NCBI RefSeq assembly: GCF_004365705.1
Contig: NZ_SOBN01000001.1
Location: 2,372,555 to 2,436,554, forward strand
From: Streptomyces sp. 846.5
GTDB lineage: Bacteria; Actinomycetota; Actinomycetes; Streptomycetales; Streptomycetaceae
DNA: 64,000 nucleotides
Direction of reading: 5' to 3'
Part shown: positions 26,144 through 34,507 of the stretch, piece after piece
Position numbering within the stretch: the stretch's first letter is position 1
Layout of the letters: each line of letters starts with the position of its first letter
Program-made: the position numbers and the translations under genes
The notes under the pieces: generated by a model
Told to the model about the DNA's origin: nothing
Databases searched by the model: none
What the model saw: the letters and a program-made list of their open reading frames with translations, nothing else

Positions 26144-27337
26144 TCAGCCCTTGACGCAGACGACCTGCTTGAGCTGGGCGACGATCTCGACCAGGTCGGT
26201 CTGCTGGGACATCACCTTCTCGATCGACTTGTACGCGCCCGGGATCTCGTCCACGACGCCGGAGTCCTTGCGGCACTCCACGCCCCGGGTCTGCTCCTCC
26301 AGGTCCCGCACGCCGAACTTGCGCTTGGCCGCCGAGCGGCTCATCTTCCGTCCGGCCCCGTGCGAGGCGGAGTTGAACGCGGCCTCGTTGCCCAGACCCT
26401 TGACGATGAAGGAGCTGGTTCCCATCGAGCCGGGGATGATGCCGAAGTCCCCCGAACCGGCCCGGATCGCGCCCTTCCGGGTGACCAGCAGGTCCTGGCC
26501 GTCGTAGCGCTCCTCGCTGACGTAGTTGTGGTGGCAGCTGATCACCTGGTCGAAGGCGACCTTCGCCTTGGGGAACTCCTTGCGGACGACGTCCTGGAAC
26601 AGCGCCATCATCACCGAGCGGTTGTGCTTGGCATACTCCTGCGCCCAGAACAGGTCCTCGCGGTAGGCCTGCATCTGCGGGGTGTCCGCGATGAAGACCG
26701 CCAAGTCGCGGTCGACCAGGCCCTGGTTGTGGGGCAGACCCTGGGCGATGCCCATGTGGTGCTCCGCCAGTTCCTTGCCGATGTTCCGGGAGCCGGAGTG
26801 CAGCGTCAGCCAGACCGATCCCGACGAGTCCAGCAGGACTTCGATGTAGTGGTTGCCCGACCCGAGCGTCCCCATCTGCTGCATCGCCCGCTCGCGCCGC
26901 CACTTCACCGCGTCCGCGACGCCGTCGAAGCGGGACCAGAACTGGTCCCACCCCGCTGCCGGGAAACCGTGCAGCTTGCGCGGGTCGACCGGGTCGGAGT
27001 GCAGGCCGCGGCCGACCGGGATGGTCCGCTCGATGGCCGAGCGGAGCCGGCTGAGGTTGTCGGGGAGGTCGCGGGCGGTGAGCGAGGTCTTGACCGCGCT
27101 CATCCCGCAGCCGATGTCGACGCCGACCGCGGCCGGGCAGACCGCGCCCTTCATCGCGATGACGGAGCCCACGGTGGCGCCCTTGCCGAGGTGGACGTCC
27201 GGCATCACGGCGAGGCCGGCGATCCACGGCAGCGAGGAGATGTTCCGCAGCTGCTGCATGGCCTGGCTCTCGACGGTGGCCGGGTCCGCCCACATCCGGA
27301 TCGGGACCCGGACGCCAGGTACTTCGGTGTAGGACAT
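26144..27337 (-). CDS. rtcB: RNA-splicing ligase RtcB
   Basis: A 397-residue GTP/Mn-dependent ligase joining RNA 2',3'-cyclic phosphate (or 3'-phosphate) to 5'-OH ends; it repairs or splices RNA. Metal-ligand Cys lies in AVGVDIGCGMSAV, a substrate loop is GTLGSGNHYIEV, and the guanylylated His region includes SASHGAGRKMSRSAAKRKF. Length fits the short bacterial form. GGAGG lies 10 bases before the ATG at 27337. No archease or RtcA gene is nearby. The upstream DNA is highly structured (27386-27527). Confidence 0.94.
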   Translation of the reverse strand: MSYTEVPGVRVPIRMWADPATVESQAMQQLRNISSLPWIAGLAVMPDVHLGKGATVGSVIAMKGAVCPAAVGVDIGCGMSAVKTSLTARDLPDNLSRLRSAIERTIPVGRGLHSDPVDPRKLHGFPAAGWDQFWSRFDGVADAVKWRRERAMQQMGTLGSGNHYIEVLLDSSGSVWLTLHSGSRNIGKELAEHHMGIAQGLPHNQGLVDRDLAVFIADTPQMQAYREDLFWAQEYAKHNRSVMMALFQDVVRKEFPKAKVAFDQVISCHHNYVSEERYDGQDLLVTRKGAIRAGSGDFGIIPGSMGTSSFIVKGLGNEAAFNSASHGAGRKMSRSAAKRKFGVRDLEEQTRGVECRKDSGVVDEIPGAYKSIEKVMSQQTDLVEIVAQLKQVVCVKG

Positions 27338-27385
27338 GCTTGATCGACCTCCGCGGTCGGGAAGAGATGAGAGTACGTCAGAAAG

Positions 27386-27527
27386 GCGTCCGCACAAGGG
27401 ACGCAGGCGTGTACCGGGACTAGCGCCTGGTACAGGCAGTGGAGGGGCGTCGCCCGGGGGAGGAGCAGGCGCTGACGCGCCCGCGAATCGACTCGACCCG
27501 CATGGTGACCGCCTCCTCTCCACTGCC
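27386..27527 (-). other. Structured upstream region, possible rtcB RNA leader
   Basis: The 336-base gap between rtcB and the MFS gene holds no convincing ORF but three nested or adjacent inverted repeats: 27386-27391 with 27399-27404 (GCGTCC/GGACGC), 27411-27415 with 27429-27433 (GTACC/GGTAC), and 27435-27444 with 27518-27527 (10 bases, enclosing further GC hairpins). They end 48 bases before the rtcB start. If transcribed they would form a compact leader of about 140 bases. It does not fold as a tRNA. A regulatory or substrate role is inference only. Confidence 0.4.
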
Positions 27528-27614
27528 CACGGACCGGCGGTGGTGCCGGTCACGGGAACCATCTAGCCACGGCCGCCCACCGGCGCGCAAAGGGATATCG
27601 GGGCAGACGGAATC

Positions 27615-27655
27615 GCAGCGGCCCCCGCCTCGACGGACGAGGCGGGGGCCGCTGC
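27615..27655 (-). terminator. Terminator of the DHA2 efflux gene
   Basis: An 18-base perfect GC stem (27615-27632 with 27638-27655) and 5-base loop lie 18 bases beyond the stop of the MFS gene at 27674. Confidence 0.8.
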
Positions 27656-27673
27656 GTGGTTACTGAGAGGGCG

Positions 27674-29200
27674 TCAGTGCGCGATCACCGGGATCGACGC
27701 CTCGCCGATCTCCTCGCCCACGCCGCCGGTCGGCGGGACGACGGCGTCGCGTCCGGCGGTGACCAGCGTGGCGACGATGACGGCGGAGACGACCAGGATG
27801 CCGACGGCGAACCAGATCGCCATCACATAGCCGTGCACCTGGGCCTGGGCGACCAGCGCCGGGGTGGCCGCGTGGTGCGACTTGGCCCAGCTGGTGGTGG
27901 CGTTGACCGCGATGGTGCTCAGCAGCGCCGTGCCGATGGAGCCGCCGATCTGCTGCGAGGTGTTGATCATCGCCGAGGCGACACCGGCGTCACGCGGGGC
28001 GATCTTGTAGGTCGCCAGGCTCATGGCCGGCATGAACGCGGTGCCCATGCCCAGGCCCAGCAGCAGGAAGCCGGGGAGCAGCGTTCCGGGGTAGGAGCTG
28101 TTGACCGAGAGCTGGGTCAGGATGAGCATGCCGATCGCGGCGACCACGAAGCCGGGGGCCATCAGCAGCCGGGCCGGGACCCGGTTCATCAGGCGGGCGC
28201 CGATCTGGGTCGACCCGATGATCATGCCGGCGATCATCGGCAGGAACGCCACGCCGGTCATGACCGGCGAGTAGTTCTTGACCAGCTGCAGGTAGTAGGT
28301 GAGGAAGAGGAACAGGCCGAACATGCCGATCACGGCCAGGCCCAGCGAGAGGTAGACGCCGCCGCGGTTGCGCTCGGTGATGACCCGGAGCGGCAGCAGC
28401 GGTGCCTTGACCCTGCTCTCGACCACGACGAAGGCGGCGAGCAGCACGGCCGAGGCGATGAACATGCCGACGGTGATGGGCGCGCCCCAGCCGTCGCCGG
28501 GGGTGGACGCCTTGGTGAAGCCGTACACCAGGGCGACGAGGCCGGTGGTGGCGAGCAGCACGCCGGGGATGTCGAGGCGGTCGCGGTTGCGGCCTTCCTC
28601 GCGTTCGTGGATGTACAGGGCCGCGCCGACGGCCGCGACGATCGCGAAGGCGATGTTCACGAACAGGGCCCAGCGCCAGTTGACGTACTGGGTGAGCACA
28701 CCGCCGAGGATCAGGCCGACGGCGCCGCCGGCGCCGGCGATGGCACCGAAGATGCCGAACGCCTGTGCGCGCTCCTTGGCCTCGGTGAAGGTGACGGCGA
28801 GCAGCGAGAGCGCCGCGGGGGCGAGCAGGGCGCCGAAGACACCCTGCAGGGCGCGGGCGCCGAGCAGCATGCCCTCGTTGACGGCGGCTCCGCCCAGGGC
28901 CGAGGCGGCGGCGAAGCCGACCAGGCCGAGGATGAAGGCGCGCTTGCGGCCCCACAGGTCGGAGATGCGGCCGCCGAAGAGCAGCAGACCGCCGAAGGCC
29001 AGGCTGTAGGCGGTGATGACCCACTGCCGGTTGGCGTCCGAGATGTGCAGCGACGCCTGGGCGTGCGGCAGGGCGATGTTCACGACGGTGGCGTCGAGCA
29101 CCACCATGAGCTGGGCAATGGCTATGAAGGCGAGCGCCTTCCAGCGCTGCGGGTCTGGTTCGAGGCTGACGGGCTGGGCCGTCTGGTCTGTCTTGGGCAT
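27674..29200 (-). CDS. DHA2-type MFS multidrug exporter (EmrB/QacA-like)
   Basis: A 508-residue drug:H+ antiporter with about 14 membrane segments. Early motifs include LDATVVNIALPHAQ, a DHA2 signature in helix 1, and GRISDLWGRKRAF, the MFS loop motif; motif C appears as a GAIAGAGGAVGLILGGV run in helix 5. ATG at 29200 (MPKTDQTAQP) is preferred because GGGAAAA precedes it, while the ATG at 29212 has no site. It lies 118 bases downstream of a TetR gene on the same strand, which probably controls it. Confidence 0.9.
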   Translation of the reverse strand: MPKTDQTAQPVSLEPDPQRWKALAFIAIAQLMVVLDATVVNIALPHAQASLHISDANRQWVITAYSLAFGGLLLFGGRISDLWGRKRAFILGLVGFAAASALGGAAVNEGMLLGARALQGVFGALLAPAALSLLAVTFTEAKERAQAFGIFGAIAGAGGAVGLILGGVLTQYVNWRWALFVNIAFAIVAAVGAALYIHEREEGRNRDRLDIPGVLLATTGLVALVYGFTKASTPGDGWGAPITVGMFIASAVLLAAFVVVESRVKAPLLPLRVITERNRGGVYLSLGLAVIGMFGLFLFLTYYLQLVKNYSPVMTGVAFLPMIAGMIIGSTQIGARLMNRVPARLLMAPGFVVAAIGMLILTQLSVNSSYPGTLLPGFLLLGLGMGTAFMPAMSLATYKIAPRDAGVASAMINTSQQIGGSIGTALLSTIAVNATTSWAKSHHAATPALVAQAQVHGYVMAIWFAVGILVVSAVIVATLVTAGRDAVVPPTGGVGEEIGEASIPVIAH

Positions 29201-29317
29201 GACTTTTCCCATGGCTGTGTAGGCATGTCTGAACTCGGGCCGGCACGCGGTGCTCGCGTGCCCGAAATTCCGCCGTTCGGGCTGGTGGCGGTTGCTGCTG
29301 TACGGCTCAGCGATTGG

Positions 29318-29989
29318 TCAGTGCTGCGGGTCCGTCACTGCGGTGCACTGACCGCGGAGGTCCTGCAGGATGGCTGGCTGGCCCGGGAGCACTGAGCGCT
29401 GCGGTGCGCGCAGTCCGTCCAGGACGATCTGGATGTACCGGTGGACGAAGTGGACGTGCTGGAGGGGTGTGGTTCCCGGTAGCGGGCGGGCGATCTGCGA
29501 CGCCAGGATCATGACGTCGCCGGTTCCGACGTCAGTGCGCAGCGTGCCGTCCGCCTGGGCTTCGGCGAAGACTTGTTCGACCACATTGTCGAGGCGGTTG
29601 CGTGCGGCGAGCAGCTCGGGGTCGTCGACGTCCATCCACTCCGAGAACATCGGGCAGAGGGCGCCGACTTTCCATTCCACCGCGCCGTGGACGATTTCCT
29701 CGAGCGCCGTGAAGGCATCGGGGGCCTCGGCGGCGATGGTCTCCGCCTCCTTGGCCATGGTGCCGAAGACGGAGAGGACGACGCTGCGAGCGAGGTCACG
29801 CCGGTCGGGGAAGTGCCGGTAGAGCGTGGCATTGCCGATGCCGGCCCTGCGAGCGATGTCGTCCAGCGGAACGTCCGCACCGAACTCGATGAACGCCTCC
29901 TGCGCGGCGGCGACGATGCGCTCGCGGTTGCGGGTGGCGTCCGCGCGCAGGCGGGGGGTGCCGGGCTTGACGGCGGTCTGACTGACCAT
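29318..29989 (-). CDS. TetR-family repressor
   Basis: A 223-residue regulator. The N-terminal helix-turn-helix is IVAAAQEAFIEFGADVPLDDIARRAGIGNATLYRHF in outline (residues about 22-57); the C-terminal domain is SBD-like ligand binding, of the type beside efflux pumps. ATG at 29989 has AGAGGAG 7 bases upstream; an ATG at 30070 is less likely because it would put the operators inside the gene. Two identical-core palindromes at 30040-30096 lie 51 and 91 bases upstream, suggesting autoregulation. Confidence 0.9.
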   Translation of the reverse strand: MVSQTAVKPGTPRLRADATRNRERIVAAAQEAFIEFGADVPLDDIARRAGIGNATLYRHFPDRRDLARSVVLSVFGTMAKEAETIAAEAPDAFTALEEIVHGAVEWKVGALCPMFSEWMDVDDPELLAARNRLDNVVEQVFAEAQADGTLRTDVGTGDVMILASQIARPLPGTTPLQHVHFVHRYIQIVLDGLRAPQRSVLPGQPAILQDLRGQCTAVTDPQH

Positions 29990-30039
29990 GGTGGCGCTCC
30001 TCTGTCTGCTTCGGTCCCGGTGGACGACGGTCAATGAAC

Positions 30040-30096
30040 CGGGGATTTCCTCCCCGCTTGCTTCAGTCAATCAGCTAAACGGGGAGAGGCTCCCCG
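30040..30096. promoter_or_regulatory. Paired palindromic operators for the TetR regulator
   Basis: Two 17-base palindromes share CGGGGA-N5-TCCCCG: 30040-30056 (spacer TTTCC) and 30080-30096 (spacer GAGGC). Their centres are exactly 40 bases apart, close to four helical turns, placing them on one DNA face. They lie between the TetR start (29989) and the divergent MFS start (30210), so they could control both. Confidence 0.65.
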
Positions 30097-30113
30097 GAAA
30101 TCCCGCCTGGGGG

Positions 30114-30129
30114 TGTGACCTGAGTCACA
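30114..30129. promoter_or_regulatory. CRP/FNR-type palindrome
   Basis: TGTGACCTGAGTCACA is a perfect TGTGA-N6-TCACA site, 80 bases upstream of the MFS start at 30210 and 18 bases from the nearer TetR-type operator. Confidence 0.5.
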
Positions 30130-30209
30130 TTCACAGCTGTCTCTTATCTCGATCGACGGGGCCGACTGCCGGGCGGTAGGTTGCAGCCGACCCAGGGAGG
30201 TCCAGACCA

Positions 30210-31454
30210 ATGACGGCGGCGACGACAGCGCAGGAGTCCACGTCCACCGGAGCGGGCGTCGCTCTGACCCGGATCGGGCGGGTGCTGCGCCGCCGTGACT
30301 TCCGCTGGTGGTTCGGCAGCCAGGTGCTCGGCGCCTCCGGCGGGGCGACTCAGGCGGTCGCCCTGTCCTGGCTGGTGCTGCAGAGCACCGGCAACGCCTT
30401 CTGGCTCAGCGTCGCGACGGTGTGCTCCTGGGGCCCGATGCTGGTGCTCAGCCCCTGGGCCGGCGCCCTGGTGGACCGCCACAACCGCCGGCGGATCCTG
30501 CTGGTGACCCAGTCGCTGCTGCTGGTCGGCAGTGTGACGCTGGGAGTGCTGGCCGCGACCTCCGGGCTGTCACTGTGGATCATGCTGGGAATGTCGCTGC
30601 TGGCCGGGGTGGTCACTTCGGTCGACTCCCCGGCCCGCCAGGTCTACATCGTTGACCTGGTCGGCAAGGAGGGGGTCGCCAGTGCGGTCGGACTGTGGGA
30701 GGTGGTGATCAACTCCTCCCGGGTGCTGGGCCCGGCCCTCGGCGGGCTGCTGCTGGCCACCAGCGGACCGGCCGGCTGCTTCCTGGCCAACGGCCTGACC
30801 TTCCTCGCCCCGCTGCTCGTCCTGTGGCGGCTGCAGACGGACTCCAACGAGACGCCGTCACGCCCGCCGAAGCAGCCGGGAGCGATCCGCTCCGGACTGC
30901 GCTACGCCTGGCGCACCCCGGCGGTGCGGGCCTGCCTGCCGATGGCCGCCGCCGGCGGGATGCTCTTCAACATGGGGATCGCCCTCACCCCGCTGGCCAC
31001 CAGGTCGCTGCACCTGGGCGGCGGCGGATATGGGGCGCTGATGGCGATGTTCGGCGTCGGCGCCCTGCCCGGAGCACTGCTGGCGGCAGGCACCAGTGCC
31101 CCGACCGGCGGCCGGGTGCTGACGCTCTGTGTGGCCACCGGCGCATCCGTGCTGCTGGTCGCCTGGTCCCCCGCCCTGGTGCTGACCTTCGCCGCGATGG
31201 CCCTGACCGGCTTCGCCTCGATCTGGTTCATCGCCACCGCCAACACCCTGGTGCAGCTGCGCACCGAGCCGGGGATGCTGGGCCGGGTGATGGGCCTGTG
31301 GAGCATGGCACTGCCGGGGACCACCACCCTGACCGGCTTCCTGATCTCCGGCGTCGGCGAGAGCCTCGGCGCACGGGCCGGCTTCTCCTGCTCGGGCGTG
31401 GCCCTGCTGCTCTCCGCCCTGCTCGGCCGGCGCGCCCTCGCCGACCGCGGCTGA
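30210..31454 (+). CDS. MFS transporter (EntS-like exporter)
   Basis: A 414-residue membrane protein with about 12 hydrophobic segments and an MFS_3-type N-terminus (LRRRDFRWWFGSQVLGASGG). The loop motif is GALVDRHNRRRIL. Relatives export siderophores or drugs; here the substrate is unknown, though siderophore genes lie 7 kb away. AGGGAGG lies 10 bases before the ATG. It is divergent from the TetR gene across the operator region. Confidence 0.85.
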   Translation: MTAATTAQESTSTGAGVALTRIGRVLRRRDFRWWFGSQVLGASGGATQAVALSWLVLQSTGNAFWLSVATVCSWGPMLVLSPWAGALVDRHNRRRILLVTQSLLLVGSVTLGVLAATSGLSLWIMLGMSLLAGVVTSVDSPARQVYIVDLVGKEGVASAVGLWEVVINSSRVLGPALGGLLLATSGPAGCFLANGLTFLAPLLVLWRLQTDSNETPSRPPKQPGAIRSGLRYAWRTPAVRACLPMAAAGGMLFNMGIALTPLATRSLHLGGGGYGALMAMFGVGALPGALLAAGTSAPTGGRVLTLCVATGASVLLVAWSPALVLTFAAMALTGFASIWFIATANTLVQLRTEPGMLGRVMGLWSMALPGTTTLTGFLISGVGESLGARAGFSCSGVALLLSALLGRRALADRG

Positions 31455-31496
31455 ACCGCCGCCCCGGCGGCCCGGCTCGCCGTCGCTGCCGCGGCG

Positions 31497-31527
31497 GTGG
31501 GCGGACGGCGTGCAGCCGCCCGCCCAC
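31497..31527. terminator. Terminator between convergent MFS and M16 genes
   Basis: An 8-base stem GTGGGCGG (31497-31504) with CCGCCCAC (31520-31527) in the 93-base convergent gap. Confidence 0.5.
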
Positions 31528-31547
31528 AGGCGGTCGTCCGATACGGA

Positions 31548-32933
31548 TCAGACGTGCACGACGGTGACCTCGCCCAGGCCGAGGTCCTTGAGCGGTCCGG
31601 CGATTGACGCGGCGTCACCCACGAGCACGGTGACCAGCCGGTCCGGCGGGAAGGCGGCCACCACGGCGGCCGTGGCCTCGGCCGTGGTGGTCTCCGCGAG
31701 ACGGCGGTAGACCTGGGCCTGGTAGTCGTCCGGCAGGGCCTGCTCCACCTGGTCGGCCAGGGTGGAGCAGACCGCCGAGGCGGTCTCGTAGCGCAGCGGG
31801 GCGACGCCGACCAGGTTCTGCACGGCGACGTCGCGCTCCTCGTCGGTGAGCCCCTCGTCGGCGAGGGTACGCAGGATGGTCCAGGTGTCGGCGAGCGCGG
31901 GGGCCGTGGAGTCGGTGTCCACCGAGCCCGAGATCGCCAGCATGGCCCGGCCGGAGCCGTCCGCCGCCGAGCGCAGCGGCTGGGCGAAGGCCCTGACCCC
32001 GTAGGTGTAGCCCTTCTCCTCGCGCAGCACCCGGTCCAGCCGCGAGGTGAGGGTGCCGCCGAGGCAGTAGGTGCCCAGGATCTGCGCCGCCCAGGAGGGG
32101 TCGTGCCGGTCCGGGCCGATCCGGCCGATCAGCAGCTGGGTCTGCACCGATCCGGGCCGGTCCACGATGATCACCCGGCCGCGGTCGTCCGCCGTGACCG
32201 GCTCCGGGACGGAGGGGGTGCCGGCGTCGCCGGTCCAGGCCCCGAGGGTGGCGGCGAGGACCGCGTCGAAGTCGACGGCCGCGAAGTCGCCGACGATGAC
32301 GGCGGTCGCGGTGGCCGGGCGGACGTGCGCCGCGTAGAAGTCGGCGACGGCGTCCCGGTCGATGCCCTTGACGGTGTCCGCGGTGCCGGCGCGGGGCCGG
32401 GAGATGCGGTCCGCCGCGTCGAACAGGCTCCCGTACAGGGCGAAGGCGGCCCGGCGGCCGGGGTTGGCGAGCTCGTGCACGATCTCGTCCAGCCGGTTGG
32501 CGACGACCCGCTCGATCTCGTCGGCCGGCAGCGCGGGCGCGCGGACCGCCTCGGCGAGCAGGGTGAGGCCGCGCTCCAGGCGGGAGGCCGGGACCTCCAG
32601 CGACAGCCGCAGGCTGGTGTGGTCGGCGTGGGCGTCCAGGGTGGCCCCGGCACGCTCCAGCTCGCCCGCGAACTCCTCGGCGCTGAGGCTCTCGGTGCCT
32701 TCGGAGAAGGAGCGGGCCAGGATGGTGGCGACACCGTCCAGGCCGGCCGGTTCCGCGGAGAGCGGGGCGTCGAGCAGCAGGTCGACGGCGACCAGCTTCT
32801 GGCCGGGACGGTCGCAGCGCAGCACGGTCAGGCCGTTGGGCAGGGTGCTGCGGAGCGGTGCGGGGAACGCCCAGGGGGTGGCCTCGCCGGGCTCGGGGCG
32901 CGGGTGGAACGTCATGGTGGGCGCGATGGTCAT
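31548..32933 (-). CDS. M16-family protein, inactive-type subunit
   Basis: A 461-residue M16 (insulinase fold) protein lacking the HxxEH zinc motif: the corresponding region reads LDGVATILARSFSEGT. It keeps the C-terminal Arg/Tyr element (LREEKGYTYGVRA) that, in paired M16 enzymes, supplies substrate-binding residues to the catalytic partner. Its ATG overlaps the stop of the upstream M16 gene by four bases (ATGA), so the two are translationally coupled and probably form a heterodimer. Confidence 0.88.
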   Translation of the reverse strand: MTIAPTMTFHPRPEPGEATPWAFPAPLRSTLPNGLTVLRCDRPGQKLVAVDLLLDAPLSAEPAGLDGVATILARSFSEGTESLSAEEFAGELERAGATLDAHADHTSLRLSLEVPASRLERGLTLLAEAVRAPALPADEIERVVANRLDEIVHELANPGRRAAFALYGSLFDAADRISRPRAGTADTVKGIDRDAVADFYAAHVRPATATAVIVGDFAAVDFDAVLAATLGAWTGDAGTPSVPEPVTADDRGRVIIVDRPGSVQTQLLIGRIGPDRHDPSWAAQILGTYCLGGTLTSRLDRVLREEKGYTYGVRAFAQPLRSAADGSGRAMLAISGSVDTDSTAPALADTWTILRTLADEGLTDEERDVAVQNLVGVAPLRYETASAVCSTLADQVEQALPDDYQAQVYRRLAETTTAEATAAVVAAFPPDRLVTVLVGDAASIAGPLKDLGLGEVTVVHV

Positions 32934-34303
32934 GCGGTCACGTCCTCGTCGGCAGCATCGTTCTCGGCGTCGTTCTCGGCGGAGTCGTCGGCGGAGTCGT
33001 CCTCGGTGGGCACAGCGGGCTCGTAGGTCAGCACGGCCCGGTTCTCCGGGGTCAGATACCTGGCGGCGACGGCCCGCACCTCCTCCGCGGTGACGTCGAG
33101 GACCTTGGCCAGCGCGGTGTTCAGCAGCTTGGGGTCGCCGAACAGCACCGCGTAGCGGCACAGCTCGTCGGCGCGCCCGTGCACCGTGTCCAGGCTGTCC
33201 AGCCACTCGCGTTCGATCTGCGCCTGGGCGCGCTCCAGCTCCTCCGGCGTCGGGCCCTCCGCGGCGAAGCGGGCGAGCTCCTCGTCCACGGCCGCCTCGA
33301 CGTCCGCGATCGCGGCCTCGCCGGAGGTCTTGGCGTCCAGCCAGCCCAGCGAGGGCGCGCCGGACAGCCGCAGCAGGCCGAATCCGGCGGTGACGGCGGT
33401 GCGGTCGCGGCGGACCAGCCGGTTGTACAGCCGGCTGGACTCGCCGGAGCCGAGGATGGTCAGCGCGAGGTCGGCGGCGTCGGCCTCCCGGGTGCCGTCC
33501 ACCGGCAGCAGGTAGGCGGCCATCAGCGCCTGCGAGGGGACCTCCTCGACCAGGTGCTGGCGCAGCACCGCGCCGGGCTCGCGGCTGACGGTGCGTCCGT
33601 CCCGCGGCGGGCGCTTGCCGTCGTGCGCGGGGATGCTGCCGAAGTACTTCTCGATCCAGGCGAGGGTCTGCTCCGGGTCGATGTCGCCCACCACGGACAG
33701 GACCGCGTTGTTGGGGGCGTAGTAGGTGCGGAAGAAGTCCTGGGCGTCGGTGAGGGTGGCCGCGTCCAGATCGGCCATCGAGCCGATCGGGGTGTGGTGG
33801 TAGGGGTGGCCGTCCGGGAAGGCCATGCCGACCAGGCGTTCGAAGGCGGTGCCGTAGGGCACGTTGTCGTAGCGCTGGCGGCGCTCGTTCTTGACCACCG
33901 CCCGCTGGTTGTCCAGGCCGGTCAGGTCCAGCGCGGAGAGCAGCGAGCCCATCCGGTCCGCCTCCAGCCACAGGGCCAGCTCGACCTGGTGGGCCGGCAT
34001 GGTCTCGAAGTAGTTGGTCCGCTCGAAGCTGGTGGTGCCGTTGAGGGAGCCGCCGGCGCCCTGGACCAGCTCGAAGTGGCCGTTGCCGGGGACGGACGCG
34101 GAGCCCTGGAACATCAGGTGCTCGAACAGGTGCGCAAGACCGGTACGGCCCGCCACCTCGTGCCGCGAGCCGACGTCGTACCAGAGGCACACGGCGGCGA
34201 CCGGGGTGAGGTGGTCCTCGGAGAGCACGACCCGAAGCCCGTTGGCCAGGGTGTGTTCCGTGATGACGAATCCGTCGGTGGTGCTGGGGGCCGTGTTGGC
34301 CAT
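32930..34303 (-). CDS. M16-family zinc metallopeptidase, catalytic subunit
   Basis: A 457-residue peptidase. The inverted zinc motif HLFEH is at residues 58-62 and the third ligand Glu is in VVKNERRQRYDN about 75 residues on. The last 25 residues are strongly acidic (Asp, Glu, Ala). M16 enzymes cleave peptides inside a closed chamber. No signal peptide is seen, so it is likely cytoplasmic. ATG at 34303 has GAGGAG close upstream; longer in-frame extensions run into parC antisense and are not real. It is divergent from parC. Confidence 0.92.
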   Translation of the reverse strand: MANTAPSTTDGFVITEHTLANGLRVVLSEDHLTPVAAVCLWYDVGSRHEVAGRTGLAHLFEHLMFQGSASVPGNGHFELVQGAGGSLNGTTSFERTNYFETMPAHQVELALWLEADRMGSLLSALDLTGLDNQRAVVKNERRQRYDNVPYGTAFERLVGMAFPDGHPYHHTPIGSMADLDAATLTDAQDFFRTYYAPNNAVLSVVGDIDPEQTLAWIEKYFGSIPAHDGKRPPRDGRTVSREPGAVLRQHLVEEVPSQALMAAYLLPVDGTREADAADLALTILGSGESSRLYNRLVRRDRTAVTAGFGLLRLSGAPSLGWLDAKTSGEAAIADVEAAVDEELARFAAEGPTPEELERAQAQIEREWLDSLDTVHGRADELCRYAVLFGDPKLLNTALAKVLDVTAEEVRAVAARYLTPENRAVLTYEPAVPTEDDSADDSAENDAENDAADEDVTA

Positions 34304-34507
34304 CCGCTCCTCGTCCTTCCGGTCGCTGTCTTGTCTGGATCGGTTGCAGGTTGCTCGGGGGTCCATTGTGGTCCAACGCGCACCGGCCCCGAAGTGTGCT
34401 CCTGTTCGCTGCCAGCGTGGCCTCGGCGCGGCGCTGTCGGTAGCAGGGTCCACAATGGGGTCTGCCCGTACCGGAACAGAACTAATTGGCAAGGGAGCCC
34501 CGCCGCG

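Noticed and set aside
27386..27533. Possible tRNA or tRNA-like gene before rtcB
   Set aside because: No cloverleaf with D-, anticodon and T-arms could be built; the closing stem is 10 bases and the T-loop consensus is absent.
32858..34507. Upstream in-frame extension of parC
   Set aside because: It runs antisense through both the M16A gene and the divergent promoter; ParC proteins start at MARRSSQTPPPEDFEERI-like sequence and a ribosome site is present there.
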